From Symbiodinium natans (taxonomy: Eukaryota > Sar > Dinophyceae > Suessiales > Symbiodiniaceae), in assembly GCA_905221605.1 (NCBI GenBank), contig CAJNDS010002246.1, positions 1 to 64,000 on the forward strand: a DNA stretch of 64,000 nucleotides. The letters are read 5' to 3'. The notes beneath the pieces were generated by a model. That model saw only the letters and a program-made list of their open reading frames with translations. It did no database searches and had not been told where the DNA came from. The translations under genes and the position numbers were made by a program. Shown in pieces: positions 41,494 to 52,169 of this stretch; positions within the stretch are counted from its first letter, which is position 1; the number at the start of each line of letters is the position of its first letter.

Positions 41494-41868
41494 CTGAATC
41501 ACGACCAAAATAAAACCCTCGAAACCTCGAAGTGCGGAATGAGAAAACCAAAATTCAGATTTCAGGTTGGTTCAGGGTTGATGGGGTTTATATGTTTTGT
41601 GGGGTTTATAGGGTTTTGAAGCCTTTATAGGGATTTTGGGGGCTATTCTAGACCCAAGAGTAGCCTGGAACAAAAGGGGTACCCTTTTTGGCATAAAGGC
41701 GCTGAAAAAGGGGAACCGAAACCCTAAAAAAAGAGAATAAGGGCCTACTCTGGGTCCTAGCTTAGTATTGACGGGGTTGGGAGGGTTTTAAAGGGTTTAG
41801 GGTTGAAGGGGTGAGGTGGCTGAGACGCGATGGCGACATGAGCCAAAAGAATTCATCAGCATCCTTTT

Positions 41869-41960
41869 TAGGTTTAGGGTTTAGGGTTTAGGGCTTAGGG
41901 TTTAGGGTTTAGGGTTTAGGGTTTAGGGTTTAGGGTTTAGGGTTTAGGGTTTAGGGTTCA
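41869..41960 (+). repeat. Interstitial telomeric tract (TTTAGGG)n
   Basis: About 13 units. Confidence 0.95.
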
Positions 41961-42295
41961 ATTGGTGGCGAACTGCCCCCCCGAAGCAACTGGAGCAAAG
42001 CAACGACAAGAGCCTCCCCCCCAACAACAAAAAAAAACGAAACCTCTTCCCCTGCACCCTCCTCCTTCTCCCCTACTTAAACCCTCCCCTGTAGATCTCC
42101 TGGCCCAACGGTTCCAACTTTGGCAAACTCCTGGAGCATGGTCCGTCCTCGCACGACGGTTCCGAGGTTTAGGGTCTAGGGCCGTAGGGTGCGCTTCTTC
42201 GCCTTCTTAGGCGTGGAGATACCGCATAAACACCCCAAACCAGAAACCCGAATCAAGAGCTGCATGACCCTGTCTTTCGTTGAGCTTACCGAGGA

Positions 42296-42378
42296 ACCCT
42301 ATTTACCTACAGTTTAGACGTAACTACCCGTAATTCGTAGGGTATAACCCATAAAACTGTAGGTAAAGAGGGTCCCTA
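42296..42378. mobile_element. Diverged inverted-repeat element (TTTACCTACAGTTT / AACTGTAGGTAAA)
   Basis: The arms pair over about 14 bases; the centre CCCGTAATTCGTAGGG-like DNA resembles the element at 24704-24792. Confidence 0.62.
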
Positions 42379-42419
42379 GACCCTAGACCCTAAACCCTAA
42401 ACCCTAAACAACCTGGTAT

Positions 42420-42530
42420 GCCTCAACCACGAAGCCCCAACAAAGTAACGCAAGGCCTTCTTCGATCTTGCCCTTTCGGCAGTACTCCAGGAGCCTGCTC
42501 CGCACAGCTGAAGGTTTCAGGGGGCTCAGG
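42420..42530 (-). CDS. Exon-like segment
   Basis: The minus frame reads AVRSRLLEYCRKGKIEEGLA then LLCWGFVVEAYQV. All three minus frames are open over 90 bp, so the choice rests on composition. Confidence 0.33.
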
Positions 42531-42535
42531 GTGTA

Positions 42536-42630
42536 GTTTAGGGTTTAGGGATTAGGGTTTAGGGGTTAGGGGTTAGGGGTTAGGGTTTAGGGTTTAGGGT
42601 TTAGGGTTTAGGGTTTAGGGTTTAGGGTGT
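42536..42630 (+). repeat. Telomeric tract with GGGGTTA block
   Basis: About 13 units of TTTAGGG and GGGGTTA. Confidence 0.92.
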
Positions 42631-42639
42631 ACACCCCGG

Positions 42640-43310
42640 CCCGAAACCCCATAAATGATGGGCCCTCGCTGGGCTACTGCAGAGAATGCGGCCCCACATA
42701 GAACAGCTTGGCCAGTTTTCTGTTCCAACAAAAGCCAGAAAGGACCCTAAACCCCAAACCCTAAACCCAAAACTCTTTGTTTTTTATAGTTGTTTTTCTT
42801 TGGGGGGGGGGGGGGGGGGGGGGAGGGAGAGGTGAGGCTCGCGGTAGGCTGTTTAGGGCTCAGGGAAGGTGGCTTCCTCTTAGTTAGCTGCATGGTCTCT
42901 CAGCATGGGCAGGGACCCCTTATACTCTCTATAAGGGCCCATTACTTCAGGAGAAGGTAAGAGACCAGAGCAAGGGCCCGTATAACTACCCTTTAGAAGC
43001 CCAACAACAAAAGGGACTCTCAAGCGGCCTTACTTTGATGTCGAGGCTCGAGTCACCATAAGGGTGCATGCAACTAGATGATTTTTACTTGGGCCCCAAG
43101 GCTACTCTATAGGAACCCCTTGAAGATCTACTGTATAGGTACAGGGACCCGATGGGTTCTCATTCTTATAGATGTCGGGCTTAGGGCTTTTATAGGGCGT
43201 ATAGGCCTGATTGCAAGTGTCTTTGACGACCCAGCACTCGAGGACTGACTCGTTTGCTCGAGCTTCCGCCACTGTCACCGGTTTAGATCACCTCCGTGGT
43301 GGCCCTCCTC
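42640..43310. other. Unique DNA, poly-G and two diverged elements; no gene seen
   Basis: Poly-G 42800-42823. A GGGACCCCTTATACTC...GGGCCCGTATAACTACCC element lies at 42900-43006. A decayed 109-bp-family element (AAGGGTGCATGC...GGTACAGGGACCC) lies at about 43058-43156. Confidence 0.5.
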
Positions 43311-43313
43311 CTA

Positions 43314-43433
43314 CAGGGTGGGGCCCCCTTACTATACTAACTGTAGTTAAGGGACTTATAACCTAACTTAGGGTCCTTATAACCCAATTTAGGGCCCTTA
43401 TAACTCTACTTATAACTAGGGGGCCCCACCCTG
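43314..43433 (-). mobile_element. 120-bp inverted-repeat element with TA duplication
   Basis: Ends CAGGGTGGGGCCCCC and GGGGGCCCCACCCTG (15-bp perfect inverted repeats), TA on both sides. The interior has three tandem about 21-bp units around TTATAAG. It is in the opposite orientation to the copies at 47955, 48683 and 51328. Confidence 0.93.
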
Positions 43434-43544
43434 TAGGGACGGAGGGCAAAAACCATGGAGCCGGCGTCCGCCCTGACCACTGACACGGAGCCTGTGATGA
43501 GAAACTGCACAGTCGAGTTCAGGATCACGCAAACCGCTTTCAAA

Positions 43545-43596
43545 ACCCTAAACCCTAAACCCTAAACCCTAAACCCTAAACCCTAAACCCTAAAAG
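43545..43596 (-). repeat. Interstitial telomeric tract (CCCTAAA)n
   Basis: About seven units. Confidence 0.94.
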
Positions 43597-44104
43597 TGTC
43601 TTCGGCCTGGGCATCAAACCTTGGCTGACCCCTCCGTAAGAAATGCTGCAAGGATGCCATCGTAGGCCTGAACTCTAACTTGAACAGAGAGGCCATCGGC
43701 GTGAACAGGAAAACCCAGAGGTGTGCTGCCTATGTAGCAGGCTGGCTAAGTTCGACAAACGTCGCACGTATGCTGGCAGGGTTCAGGGCTTGGGGTATGG
43801 GGTTTAGTATGTAGGGTTTCATCTGCCCTCTATGATCCCCCCCACCCTGCCACGCGAGAAGACCCAACAATCCAGAATAAAGCCCTAAACTTACAGATTT
43901 ATCATAGGGGATTAGGGAATACGGTGCCTTCTATTCTGCGCATCAACCCATTTAAGGGATTCTATAGGATAACAAGATCCGTGATTCCCAGGAGCCGGTA
44001 GGGAGCCCTAGACCCTCTTCCTCTAACCTGACAAAGCCGAGACTCTTAGCCAGAAATCCCCTGAGTCAAAGCACTGCCAAACCCCAAAACTCTCTGAACC
44101 AAAA

Positions 44105-44155
44105 ACCCTAAACCCTAAACCCTAAACCCTAAACCCTAAACCCTAAACCCTAAAC
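44105..44155 (-). repeat. Interstitial telomeric tract (CCCTAAA)n
   Basis: About seven units. Confidence 0.94.
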
Positions 44156-44276
44156 ACACCCTTTCGGGCCTAAGCCCTAAGCCCTAACCCCTCCTAGAGC
44201 TGAAACCCTAAACACTCCAAGCAAAGAAGGCCACTTTCTGGGTAACCTGGGTAATGTAACAGTCTACCCTTCTGGT

Positions 44277-44400
44277 TCTCTTTAAAGTTATACTACAATA
44301 CACCCCCCAAAACCCTATTTTATAATAGTCTTTATGGTCTCTTTAAAGAGTTATACTACAATACACTCCCCAAACCCTGTTTTATACTTTTTTACGGCCT
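44277..44400. repeat. Tandem duplication, about 60-bp unit
   Basis: The unit CTCTTTAAAG...TTATACTACAATACAC...CCCAAAACCCT...TTTTATA occurs twice, at about 44277 and 44338, with a few differences. Confidence 0.85.
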
Positions 44401-44502
44401 CTATAGTATGCGAAGGCCCGGACCTGAGCTTGTCATCTGGTGTGGCCATGGCCTGGCCAGCAGCCCGGGGGGGGGGGGGGGGGTTGAAAGAGGTTAGGGT
44501 TT

Positions 44503-44575
44503 AGGGTTTAGGGTTTAGGGTTTAGGGTTTAGGGTTTAGGGTTTAGGGTTTAGGGTTTAGGGTTTAGGGTTTAGG
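44503..44575 (+). repeat. Interstitial telomeric tract (TTTAGGG)n
   Basis: About ten units, 20 bp after a poly-G run. Confidence 0.95.
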
Positions 44576-45105
44576 GGTTCGGGTTTCGGACTTGGGGTTT
44601 GGGGTTTTGATGTTTGGGGTTTGGGGTTTCAGGTTTTTGGAGTTCAGAGGGGGGAGCTTTGGGTTTGACTTGGGGTGGTAGGGTAGGCTTGGCTCTAGGT
44701 GTGACGACTCCAAAGCCCAAATCCGAAACCCAAGCTAGGCTAGGGCCTGTCAAGCTCCGGTCTTCTGGTGCCCCGGGACGGTGGTCCATCTCAAGCCCGA
44801 AAAGCTAAACTCAAGCCTGGTTGCTAGCTTGGCCACGCGGTTTTAGGGCTTGGGGTATTTAGCGTTTAGGCCTTAGGGTCATGTAGGGTCTCACGGTTTT
44901 AGGGTTTAGGGCTTCGGGTTGTAGGGTTTAGGGCTTCGGGTGGTAGGGTTTAGGGCTTAGGGTTTTAGGGTTACAGGGGTTTAGGGCTCTTAGGGGGATA
45001 CCAGGGAGGTGGTGGGGGGGGGGGGGGGGGGAACGCACAGCGCACAAGCACGTATCTACATATCATACCTTATAATCCCAAAACCCCTGCCTAGGGTAAA
45101 GCCTC

Positions 45106-45212
45106 CCAGCCCACAAAGCGGGCCTCAGCAGCGGGCGCACGGCAACCCTCTGGTACCCGCAAGCTGCGACAGACGTTGAGCCGTGAAACTTCAGGCGGCA
45201 GTTAAAAGATTT
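45106..45212 (-). CDS. Exon-like segment
   Basis: The minus frame reads LPPEVSRLNVCRSLRVPEGC then RAPAAEARFVGWEA. It is bracketed on the right by TTTAGGG. Family unknown. Confidence 0.3.
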
Positions 45213-45223
45213 TCCCTATATTA

Positions 45224-45285
45224 GGGTTTAGGGTTTAGGGTTTAGGGTTTAGGGTTTAGGGTTTAGGGTTTAGGGTTTTAGGGTA
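45224..45285 (+). repeat. Interstitial telomeric tract (TTTAGGG)n
   Basis: About nine units. Confidence 0.94.
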
Positions 45286-45599
45286 CTTCCACAAACCCAA
45301 GCGTGGTGTTGTTCTTAAGGCTTAAGAGTATCAGTAACCCAACTAGGTCCCTGGAAGTAGAGGGCTTGGTTCTGGCGGCGGCGGGTTAAGGGCTCAGGGG
45401 TTCTTAGGGTATCTAGGGTTTTTAGGGTTTAGAGTTTAAGGTTCTAGGGTTTAGGATGCTTAGGCTTTAGGGTTTAGGGTTTAGGGTTTAGTAGGGTCTA
45501 GGGTCTAGGGTTAAGGTACGAGGGTTTAGGGTTTAGGGTTCGCAGACCTTGATAGGGATTCTAGTTCAAACCCTGTTTAAAGCTTTGCGGTTGAGTTGG

Positions 45600-45637
45600 G
45601 GTTTAGGGCTGAGGGCTGAGGGCTGAGGGCTGAGGGC

Positions 45638-45669
<32 letters not shown>

Positions 45670-45680
45670 GGTTTAGGATT
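45600..45680 (+). repeat. Variant array: (GGGCTGA)n then (GGGTTGA)n
   Basis: Five consecutive GGGCTGA units followed by four GGGTTGA units, a clean block boundary. Confidence 0.93.
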
Positions 45681-45857
45681 CAGGGACCTAGCCCGAAATT
45701 TTACAGCCACAGTGCCCAGCACCCCTCCTGGGGCTTGGGACGTTGGCTGACGGGGCGATTCAAGGCACGCTGACGGAACTGAACCCGAACACCTTAAAGC
45801 ACCCCAACACCCCCGCAATACCCGAACACCCTCTGAGACCCTGCGCCTGAAACCCTT

Positions 45858-45932
45858 GGGGTTTAGGGTTTAGGGTTTAGGGTTTAGGGTTTAGGGTTTA
45901 GAGTTTAGGGTTTAGGGTTTAGGGTTTAGGGT
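45858..45932 (+). repeat. Interstitial telomeric tract (TTTAGGG)n
   Basis: About ten units. Confidence 0.94.
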
Positions 45933-46162
45933 TTGGGATGGTTTGGGGCTTATAAGGCGCTTAACAACCTTCGTAAGCGCGGGGCCTCCGCATCCGCTAG
46001 CAGGTCGGCCCACCTGCGCCGGGGCTCCGGACACCTCCATGTGGGACGGGTGTCTTTAGGGGGTCTTAGGGCTTAGGGTCCAGGGATTTTGGGGTCTAGT
46101 TTAGGGTTTAGGGTTTGGGGTTTGGGGTTTGAGGTTTGGGGTTTGGGGCTTAGGGTTTTGGG

Positions 46163-46265
46163 TTGGGATGTTCCCCCGTCTACTAACAGTCCTTACTAAT
46201 TAGGGATTATAGTACCCCCTATTATAACCCTTATTCAGTCCTGTCAGTAAGGGTGAACATCCCAA
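46163..46265. mobile_element. Hairpin element, GGGATGTTCCCCC family
   Basis: 103 bp from TTGGGATGTTCCCCCGTCTA to GTAAGGGTGAACATCCCAA. The middle AGGGATTATAGTACCCCC is shared with the decayed copy at 336-458. Confidence 0.78.
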
Positions 46266-46625
46266 GTCTAGGGTTTAGTGTCTAAGTCGGGTTTCGGGGG
46301 TTTTAAGTTGGGTTTCAGTCGGCTTTAGCTAGTCGAGTGACTAGGGTTTGCCGGGCCAGAGGCTTATGGTTCCTCAGGGACCCTCAGTGACCCTAAAGAC
46401 CCTAAAAAGCCCTCACTGGGGCGTGCAGTTGCTGTTTGGGACTACCATGGGTCTATTGTTTAGGGTCTAGGACTTAGGGTAACAAGCCTTCTCTTAATCC
46501 CTGTTCCCCTCGGAAGAAAAAAAGATCCTTTTTGTTCATCTATAAGAAAGCCCATAACCCAAAAAGTAAAAAGGATCCCTAACACTGATCTAGCTATTAC
46601 TTGTTATGTGCTGGATATGCAAAAC

Positions 46626-46700
46626 TCAAGCCCGGGGCACGTGGTGCTGACGCTGGAGCTCGGGGTCATGTGCGGCTCGCGGGGCGTTCGGCAGCAGTCT
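46626..46700 (+). CDS. Exon-like segment, low confidence
   Basis: A plus frame reads SPGHVVLTLELGVMCGSRGV then RQQSS and a stop. Other frames are open in this GC-rich stretch. Confidence 0.2.
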
Positions 46701-47624
46701 TCCTGACAGGTTTAGAGACTGTGAGGGGAGAGGGGGACCCCAAAAACGAAGGGTGCCCGTTTGGGTCTGAAAGGGAGGGCGCAACTAGACCTAGATTGTG
46801 AAGCATACAGGTGGAACCAACTTTTCGGAAACTCATGTATGAGTACGTGCGAGCGATGCTTCCAGACGTGTGGATGCAGCAAAGACAGGAATGCGTGCAA
46901 AAGTGTGTGTGCGTGTGTCAAATGGATCTAATGAGTGCGGTACATGTTCTTGTTCTTGCACTCTCTCTCTCTCTCTCTCTGTTGCTCTCGCTTCCCTGTT
47001 TGTGAGCGTGTGTCTATGTGTCTGTACCTGTGAACTCTGCGTTTGTGGTGTCAGCGTTTTTGGGTTGTCGTTGCATCTATGTCTGTGCCGGCGTCTCGCA
47101 GTGACCAGCCGAAGTGGATAGAGGGTCATGCAAGGTGAAGGGCCCCCTAAACCCCCTAAACCCTGTAGGGGCATGGGAGGTAAAGGATGCAAGTGTCGCT
47201 CTGAGGCTAGGTTCCCACCCTTTTTTAGCCCCCCCCCCCCCCCACGCCCAATCGAGTAGAATCCTCCATAACATGATCCCCAACGGAAGCCCCATTTCAA
47301 CGGAATTCCAATGCACCTCCAAGGCTCCTAAGGCAACCTCTCCAAGTGAATTTCGTTTGAGCTGCCCACATCACCCACTCCGAACAAATAGGCGTTAGAC
47401 CCTATGTCAGTAAATAGGCCCCTATATGCAGTCCTGAAACCGCAAACCCTAAACCCGAAAAGCCCTATCGCCAACAGTGAGGGGCGAAGCTTCCATTTCC
47501 GAGCTGCGCGAATCAAATCCTCCACCTCCAGCCCAAAACTCAAAACTCCAGCCTCTCCCCAAACCAAAAACACCCTGAACCCCTAAACCCTACGCCCTAG
47601 AACCTAAACTCCTAAACACCCGGC

Positions 47625-47715
47625 ATCCCACGTCTCCTCCGCACGATGCACCGGCGAGGGGAGACCCGCGGGCAGCATGGTGTAGCCCTTCGCGCAGCTT
47701 GGGGTTCAACGCTGC
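47625..47715 (-). CDS. Exon-like segment
   Basis: The minus frame reads AALNPKLREGLHHAARGSPL then AGASCGGDVGC. Family unknown. Confidence 0.28.
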
Positions 47716-47723
47716 CCTATCCG

Positions 47724-47860
47724 GACCCCTGGGAGGATCCAAAAAGTCTAGGGTTTAGGGTTTAGGCTTTCCCAAAAAAAGACCCTATACTACAATTTGG
47801 TCATTCTTAGGAACCCTTGCGGGGATCTACTGATCTACTTTTTGGATCCTCCCAGGGGTC
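47724..47860. mobile_element. Inverted-repeat element with a telomeric insert
   Basis: The ends ACCCCTGGGAGGATCC and GGATCCTCCCAGGGGT form a 24-bp perfect inverted repeat in full. Between them near the left arm sit about three TTTAGGG units (47749-47767). Single copy in the window. Confidence 0.8.
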
Positions 47861-47954
47861 TGGGTTACAAGCCCTACACCCAAAAGCCCGAAAGACCTAA
47901 ACCCAGAACACTAAAGCCTGAAACAGCTGGGGTAACCCTAAATCCTCAACCCTA

Positions 47955-48074
47955 CAGGGTGCGGCCCCCTAGTTATAAGTAGAGTTATAAGGGCCCTAAA
48001 TTGGGTTATAAGGACCCTAAGTTAGGTTATAAGTCCCTTAACTACAGTTAGTATAGTAAGGGGGCCCCACCCTG
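47955..48074 (+). mobile_element. 120-bp inverted-repeat element with TA duplication
   Basis: CAGGGTGCGGCCCCC (one mismatch) to GGGGGCCCCACCCTG; TA on both sides. A 109-bp-family right arm (GGTACATGGAGCCTTAG) follows directly at 48079-48095. Confidence 0.93.
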
Positions 48075-48099
48075 TATAGGTACATGGAGCCTTAGTAAA

Positions 48100-48682
48100 C
48101 CCAGCTCATGTTTCGGGCGCCTCGCGTGGTGTCAGTGGCCGCAAGCGAGGGGCCGAGCCGTCCGCGCGGCGGGCCATGCTGGCGTGGGCGGCTTCAGGTT
48201 TAGGGTTTAGGGTTTATAGGGTTTAGGGATCTAGGGTTGCGGGTATGTGGTTTAGGATATAGTTATAGGAATAATATGGAGGGAATTCGAATTCTGGGGC
48301 CCTTCTTTTCACCTTAGGGTTTAGGGGCACTATACCTTAAGAATCCCCTACCTACTACTAGGGCTTCTTGGGAAACCTATAAAATGAGAGACCCTAGAAC
48401 CGCACAACCCCTAGAACCCCAAGCCCCCAAACCATGAAGCCCAAATCCCAAACCCTCAAGTCCCCAAACCAACAACAACAAAACGCCCAAAACCCCAAAA
48501 AAGACCGCAATACAGCCCAATAAAATCCCAAAAACCGTAAACAAAACCCCTAAAGCCCGAAAAGGCTAAAAATCCGAAAGCCCTAAACCCCGTTTTGTCG
48601 GTTTGAATGCAACAAAGCGCTCCGGGGAAATCTAGCCCTAAACACTCAACCTTGAACCCTAAACTCTGAACCCCGAACCCTA
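48100..48682. other. Unique and C-rich DNA between two 120-bp elements; no gene seen
   Basis: A GC-rich segment (48110-48195) is open in several frames without a decisive one. 48400-48600 is A/C-rich degenerate sequence. Confidence 0.45.
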
Positions 48683-48802
48683 CAGGGTGGGGCCCCCTAG
48701 TTATAAGTCGAGTTATAAGGGCCCTAAATTGGGTTATAAGGACCCTAAGTTAGGTTATAAGTCCCTTAACTACAGTTAGTATAGTAAGGGGGCCCCACCC
48801 TG
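48683..48802 (+). mobile_element. 120-bp inverted-repeat element inserted in telomeric-type sequence
   Basis: CAGGGTGGGGCCCCC to GGGGGCCCCACCCTG with TA at 48681-48682 and 48803-48804. The flanks CCC-TA and TA-AACCC rebuild a CCCTAAACCC target when the element and one TA are removed. Confidence 0.94.
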
Positions 48803-49020
48803 TAAACCCTCAACTCTGAACCCTGAACCCTAAAACCTGGACCCAAAACCCTGAAACCTAACCCGTTTTACGTGTTGAAAAAAAGCAAGGGACCATCCTT
48901 GGGGTACAAAAAAAACCCTAAACGGGTTGATGGTTCATATTGCATACATAGGAGCGAAGTACGTAGTTGACCTCCACGTTTAGGGGTTTAGTTTAGAGTT
49001 TAGGGCTTAGAATTTGCCCT

Positions 49021-49573
49021 TCACCACCGGGGTGTAGGGAATTTGGAGGAGCGCTTGCCCGTGTAAGCCAGAGCTGCGGCCTTGCGTTTCTTGGCGCGAC
49101 ATTCCTGTGCGGAAGTGCGCTGCTTCTTCTCCACTCTTCCAGCGTTGCTTGTCTGGGAGGCATTGCATGTCGTCAGCGCCTGCGAGAAGGCGCAACACAT
49201 GCAGCATCTACTAACATGGCAGGTAGGGAAAAACCTACAACGTCTTTGCAGGCCTGCACTATAGGGCCTTGAGCGAGCGGATCAACTTGGCAGCTGCTGA
49301 CCGGCAGGTCTCAAGCCGATGTCCGCACTTCCCGCAGACCTTGCACCTGTGACGGCGTTGCTTGCCCTTGCATCTCGTGGAGGAGCCGGCCATGGCCGCG
49401 CAAGTAGTCCGTCGGCCAGAGCAGGAGCAGCAGTTCTGAGAAGCAAAACGCAATGGACATTCGGGAGCCGCAGCTGGAATGCTTCGGGCTTGCACTGCGA
49501 TGGAGAAAGTGTCGAGATTGGGGGTTTTGGGCTTGCAGGCACTGGATAAGGTACGCCCCGCACTCCACTCCAA
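49021..49573 (-). pseudogene. CCHC zinc-knuckle protein remnant with Lys/Arg-rich tail, frameshifted
   Basis: The minus frame has CKVCGKCGHRLETC, an exact C-x2-C-x4-H-x4-C zinc knuckle of the kind that binds nucleic acid in retroelement Gag-like and other proteins. After SAAAKLIRSLKAL that frame stops. A frame one base on continues QRRCRFFPTCHVSRCCMCC, then EKKQRTSAQECRAKKRKAAA, and ends YTGKRSSKFPTPRW-stop at 49021. One surplus base or a short intron near 49265 would join them. Whether this is a mobile-element gene or a host gene cannot be told here. Confidence 0.5.
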
Positions 49574-49690
49574 CTACTTGGGGTCCTTATTACAAGGAGA
49601 TCGTACTATTTGGGGGTCTACATTAGGGGTCCCCTATTTTCGTAAACCTGCATATGACCCTCAAGTTGATAGGGTTTTAGGGTTTAGGGG

Positions 49691-49780
49691 GTCATCTACC
49701 CCCACCTGGGCTTTGTGTCTAAGTCCGACCACTGGCGTGGCTTCGTCACGGAGTTCGACCTCGGTCTGAAGCCGGGTTGA
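49691..49780 (+). CDS. Exon-like segment with stop
   Basis: The plus frame reads VIYPHLGFVSKSDHWRGFVT then EFDLGLKPG-stop. Good composition, directly after a short TTTAGGG tract. Family unknown. Confidence 0.3.
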   Translation, partial: VIYPHLGFVSKSDHWRGFVTEFDLGLKPG

Positions 49781-49889
49781 GGGTTCTGGGGTTGAAAGAT
49801 TCGGGTTTAGGGATTTGGGTTGGGGGGGGGGGGGGGGGAGTCGGGGCTAGCTTGTTAGGGGTGATCAGCAGGGTGCAGTTTATGGTGTT

Positions 49890-49987
49890 GAGGTTGGGAT
49901 TTTCCCCCCTTATATTAGCAGTCATTTATAGTGAGGGATTACAGTAGGGGGTACGACAATCACTATTCAGGACTGTTAGCATGAGAA
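49890..49987. mobile_element. Diverged GGGATGTTCCCCC-family element
   Basis: Left TTGGGATTTTCCCCCCTTAT; core AGGGATTACAGTAGGGGGTA; right GGACTGTTAGCATGAGAACC. The right end runs into a GGGACCATATTAAGGGCCCG-type fragment at about 50005. Confidence 0.6.
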
Positions 49988-50606
49988 CCCTTTGAAGGAG
50001 GCCAGGGACCATATTAAGGGCCCGTGTAACTACCCTGAGATGAGGTAAACGAGCACCCTAAACCCTAAACCCTAAACCCTGAGCGCTCAGGGTGTTTTGG
50101 GCGCTTTTGTTGGGAACTGAGGGTTTGGGGATTCCGGGCTTGGGGCTTCAGGTCTTGGATTCAACTCACGTCGTCCTTCTCTTTTTCAAGGGTTTAGGGT
50201 TTAGGGTTTGGGGTTTGGGGTGCTCATGTTGCTACCGCACATCTTGTCTCAGATCCGAAGCCCGGAACGCCAGGCCCCGAAATCTGGCATCACCATCATT
50301 GTGAATGAGCCCTACGACCCTACAAACCCTAAGCCCTGCAAACATACAGAATGGAATCAAAGACCCGAAAACTGCAACTGAACAGTGCTGTAGGCCCTAA
50401 CTCCTAAATCCAAAGCCCTAGCATAGAGTCCACACATAGCTTTGCAACCCGAAAAATGAAACCCTAAGCTCTAAACCCTAAACCCAAACCTAAACTTTGA
50501 ACCCTAGACCCCCGAACGCTGAAAACTGACATGACGCACTGGGGGGCCCGACCGCAGCGTGAGCTCGCCCTCAGCACCTCTCCGAGGGCACATTTAGGGC
50601 TACAGA

Positions 50607-50660
50607 GGGTTTAGGGTTTAGGGTTTAGGGTTTAGGGTTTAGGGTTTAGGGTTTAGGGTG
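50607..50660 (+). repeat. Interstitial telomeric tract (TTTAGGG)n
   Basis: About seven units. Confidence 0.93.
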
Positions 50661-51327
50661 TAAACTTGAAGTTTTGGGCACAGTCAGCGGCAACTCCTTG
50701 TGATTGGTTTAAGGCTGCTGAGGCTTTAGTCTTATATGCTTTCGGTAAAGGGCTCAGGAGAACGGGATAGACACTTAGCCTGAACAACCTTAACATGCAG
50801 GCTTACTACAACGACTACTGGTGCTTCTCATGTCTTATTGCGCTTTGACTCCCCTTCTCAGCCTCCTTATAAGTGACGCGCATGGTCCCTTCTTTTGGTA
50901 TCGTTTCTCCCTAGCACCGCTTGCAAACCTTAAGCCCCTGCCTTCTGTCCCCGACTCGGCCTTAAAACCCGAGCCCTGCAACCTTGCAGTACCCCTAAAG
51001 GACTGAACCAAGCAAAACCTGAACTCTGACGAGGCAGAACTCACAAAGGACTCAGGAGCATTGTCTGAAACAGAAAGGCATGCAAGCAGCACGACCTATT
51101 GCTTTCTGTCCAGCCGTGAGCATTGGCACCAAACTTGTTGCTCGAGCTCAGCTGTCGATGCAAACGTCCTTGACATAAATGCCACATGAAGCAAAACAAA
51201 GGCCAGAGTACACAGACCAGTCGCAATTCCATTGGATCATCTGAGTTCGGTTCTGCTTCTCGTTGCACTGTGTGCCGAACACCCCAGCCTGCGCAAGCCT
51301 CCCTAAAACTCAAAACCCTAAACCCTG
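50661..51327. other. Unique 660-bp stretch; no gene accepted
   Basis: Several overlapping frames on both strands (50821-51313), none with a recognisable domain or clear splice context. Confidence 0.45.
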
Positions 51328-51447
51328 CAGGGTGGGGCCCCCTAGTTATAAGTAGAGTTATAAGGGCCCTAAATTGGGTTATAAGGACCCTAAGTTAGGT
51401 TATAAGTCCCTTAACTACAGTTAGTATAGTAAGGGGGCCCCACCCTG
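51328..51447 (+). mobile_element. 120-bp inverted-repeat element in telomeric-type sequence
   Basis: CAGGGTGGGGCCCCC to GGGGGCCCCACCCTG. The left flank is CCCTAAACCCTG and the right flank TAAACCCTG, so the site is telomere-like but the left dinucleotide is TG, not TA. Confidence 0.92.
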
Positions 51448-51553
51448 TAAACCCTGTAACCAGAATTCTGACCGACTTTGGGAGCCTTGAACCAGTCTAC
51501 CCTTGAGCTAACGAATCCACGAACCCTTTCCTGTGTGAGAAGCTCGCTCAAGC

Positions 51554-51624
51554 CCTAAACCCTAAACCCTAAACCCTAAACCCTAAACCCTAAACCCTAA
51601 ACCCTAAACCCTAAACCCTAAACT
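51554..51624 (-). repeat. Interstitial telomeric tract (CCCTAAA)n
   Basis: About ten units. Confidence 0.95.
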
Positions 51625-51697
51625 TTCCTAAACCCTACCGGGTCCCAGGCTGCTCAGCAAAGCGCGGCTTCGTCGGCTGACCTGAGGGTTTAGGGTT

Positions 51698-51758
51698 CAG
51701 TGTTCGGGGTTTAGGGTTTAGGGTTTAGGGTTTAGGGTTTAGGGTTTAGGGTTTAGGG
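51698..51758 (+). repeat. Interstitial telomeric tract (TTTAGGG)n
   Basis: About eight units. Confidence 0.94.
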
Positions 51759-52169
51759 GGGCTAAGGGAACAGGAGGCTCGATCCCAGACCCTAAACCTT
51801 AAACCCTAATTAAAGGGGGAAGCCTTACACCGTCCCCTTCCTCCCCTGCTCCCCCCCGCGCTCCCCCATCCCACTCACTCCCTGAACCCTAAACCCTAAA
51901 CCCTAAACCCTGGTGGGTTGAGGGTTGAGGGCACGACCTGAAGGAGCATGGGACCTGATTGGGCATGTGGGGGGCGGGGGGGGGGGGGGGGCGGATGTGC
52001 TTTCTACCCCTTACCCCTCTACCATTTCCAGGCCCTGAAGCCTAAACATGCCTCAGGGGCAATGAACACGTGCTTCTTGGTTTAGGGTTTAGAGTTTCGG
52101 GGATAGGGTTTAGGGTTTGGGGTCTAGGGAGTTTAGGGTCTAGGGTCTAGGGTTTAGGGTTTAGGGTTT

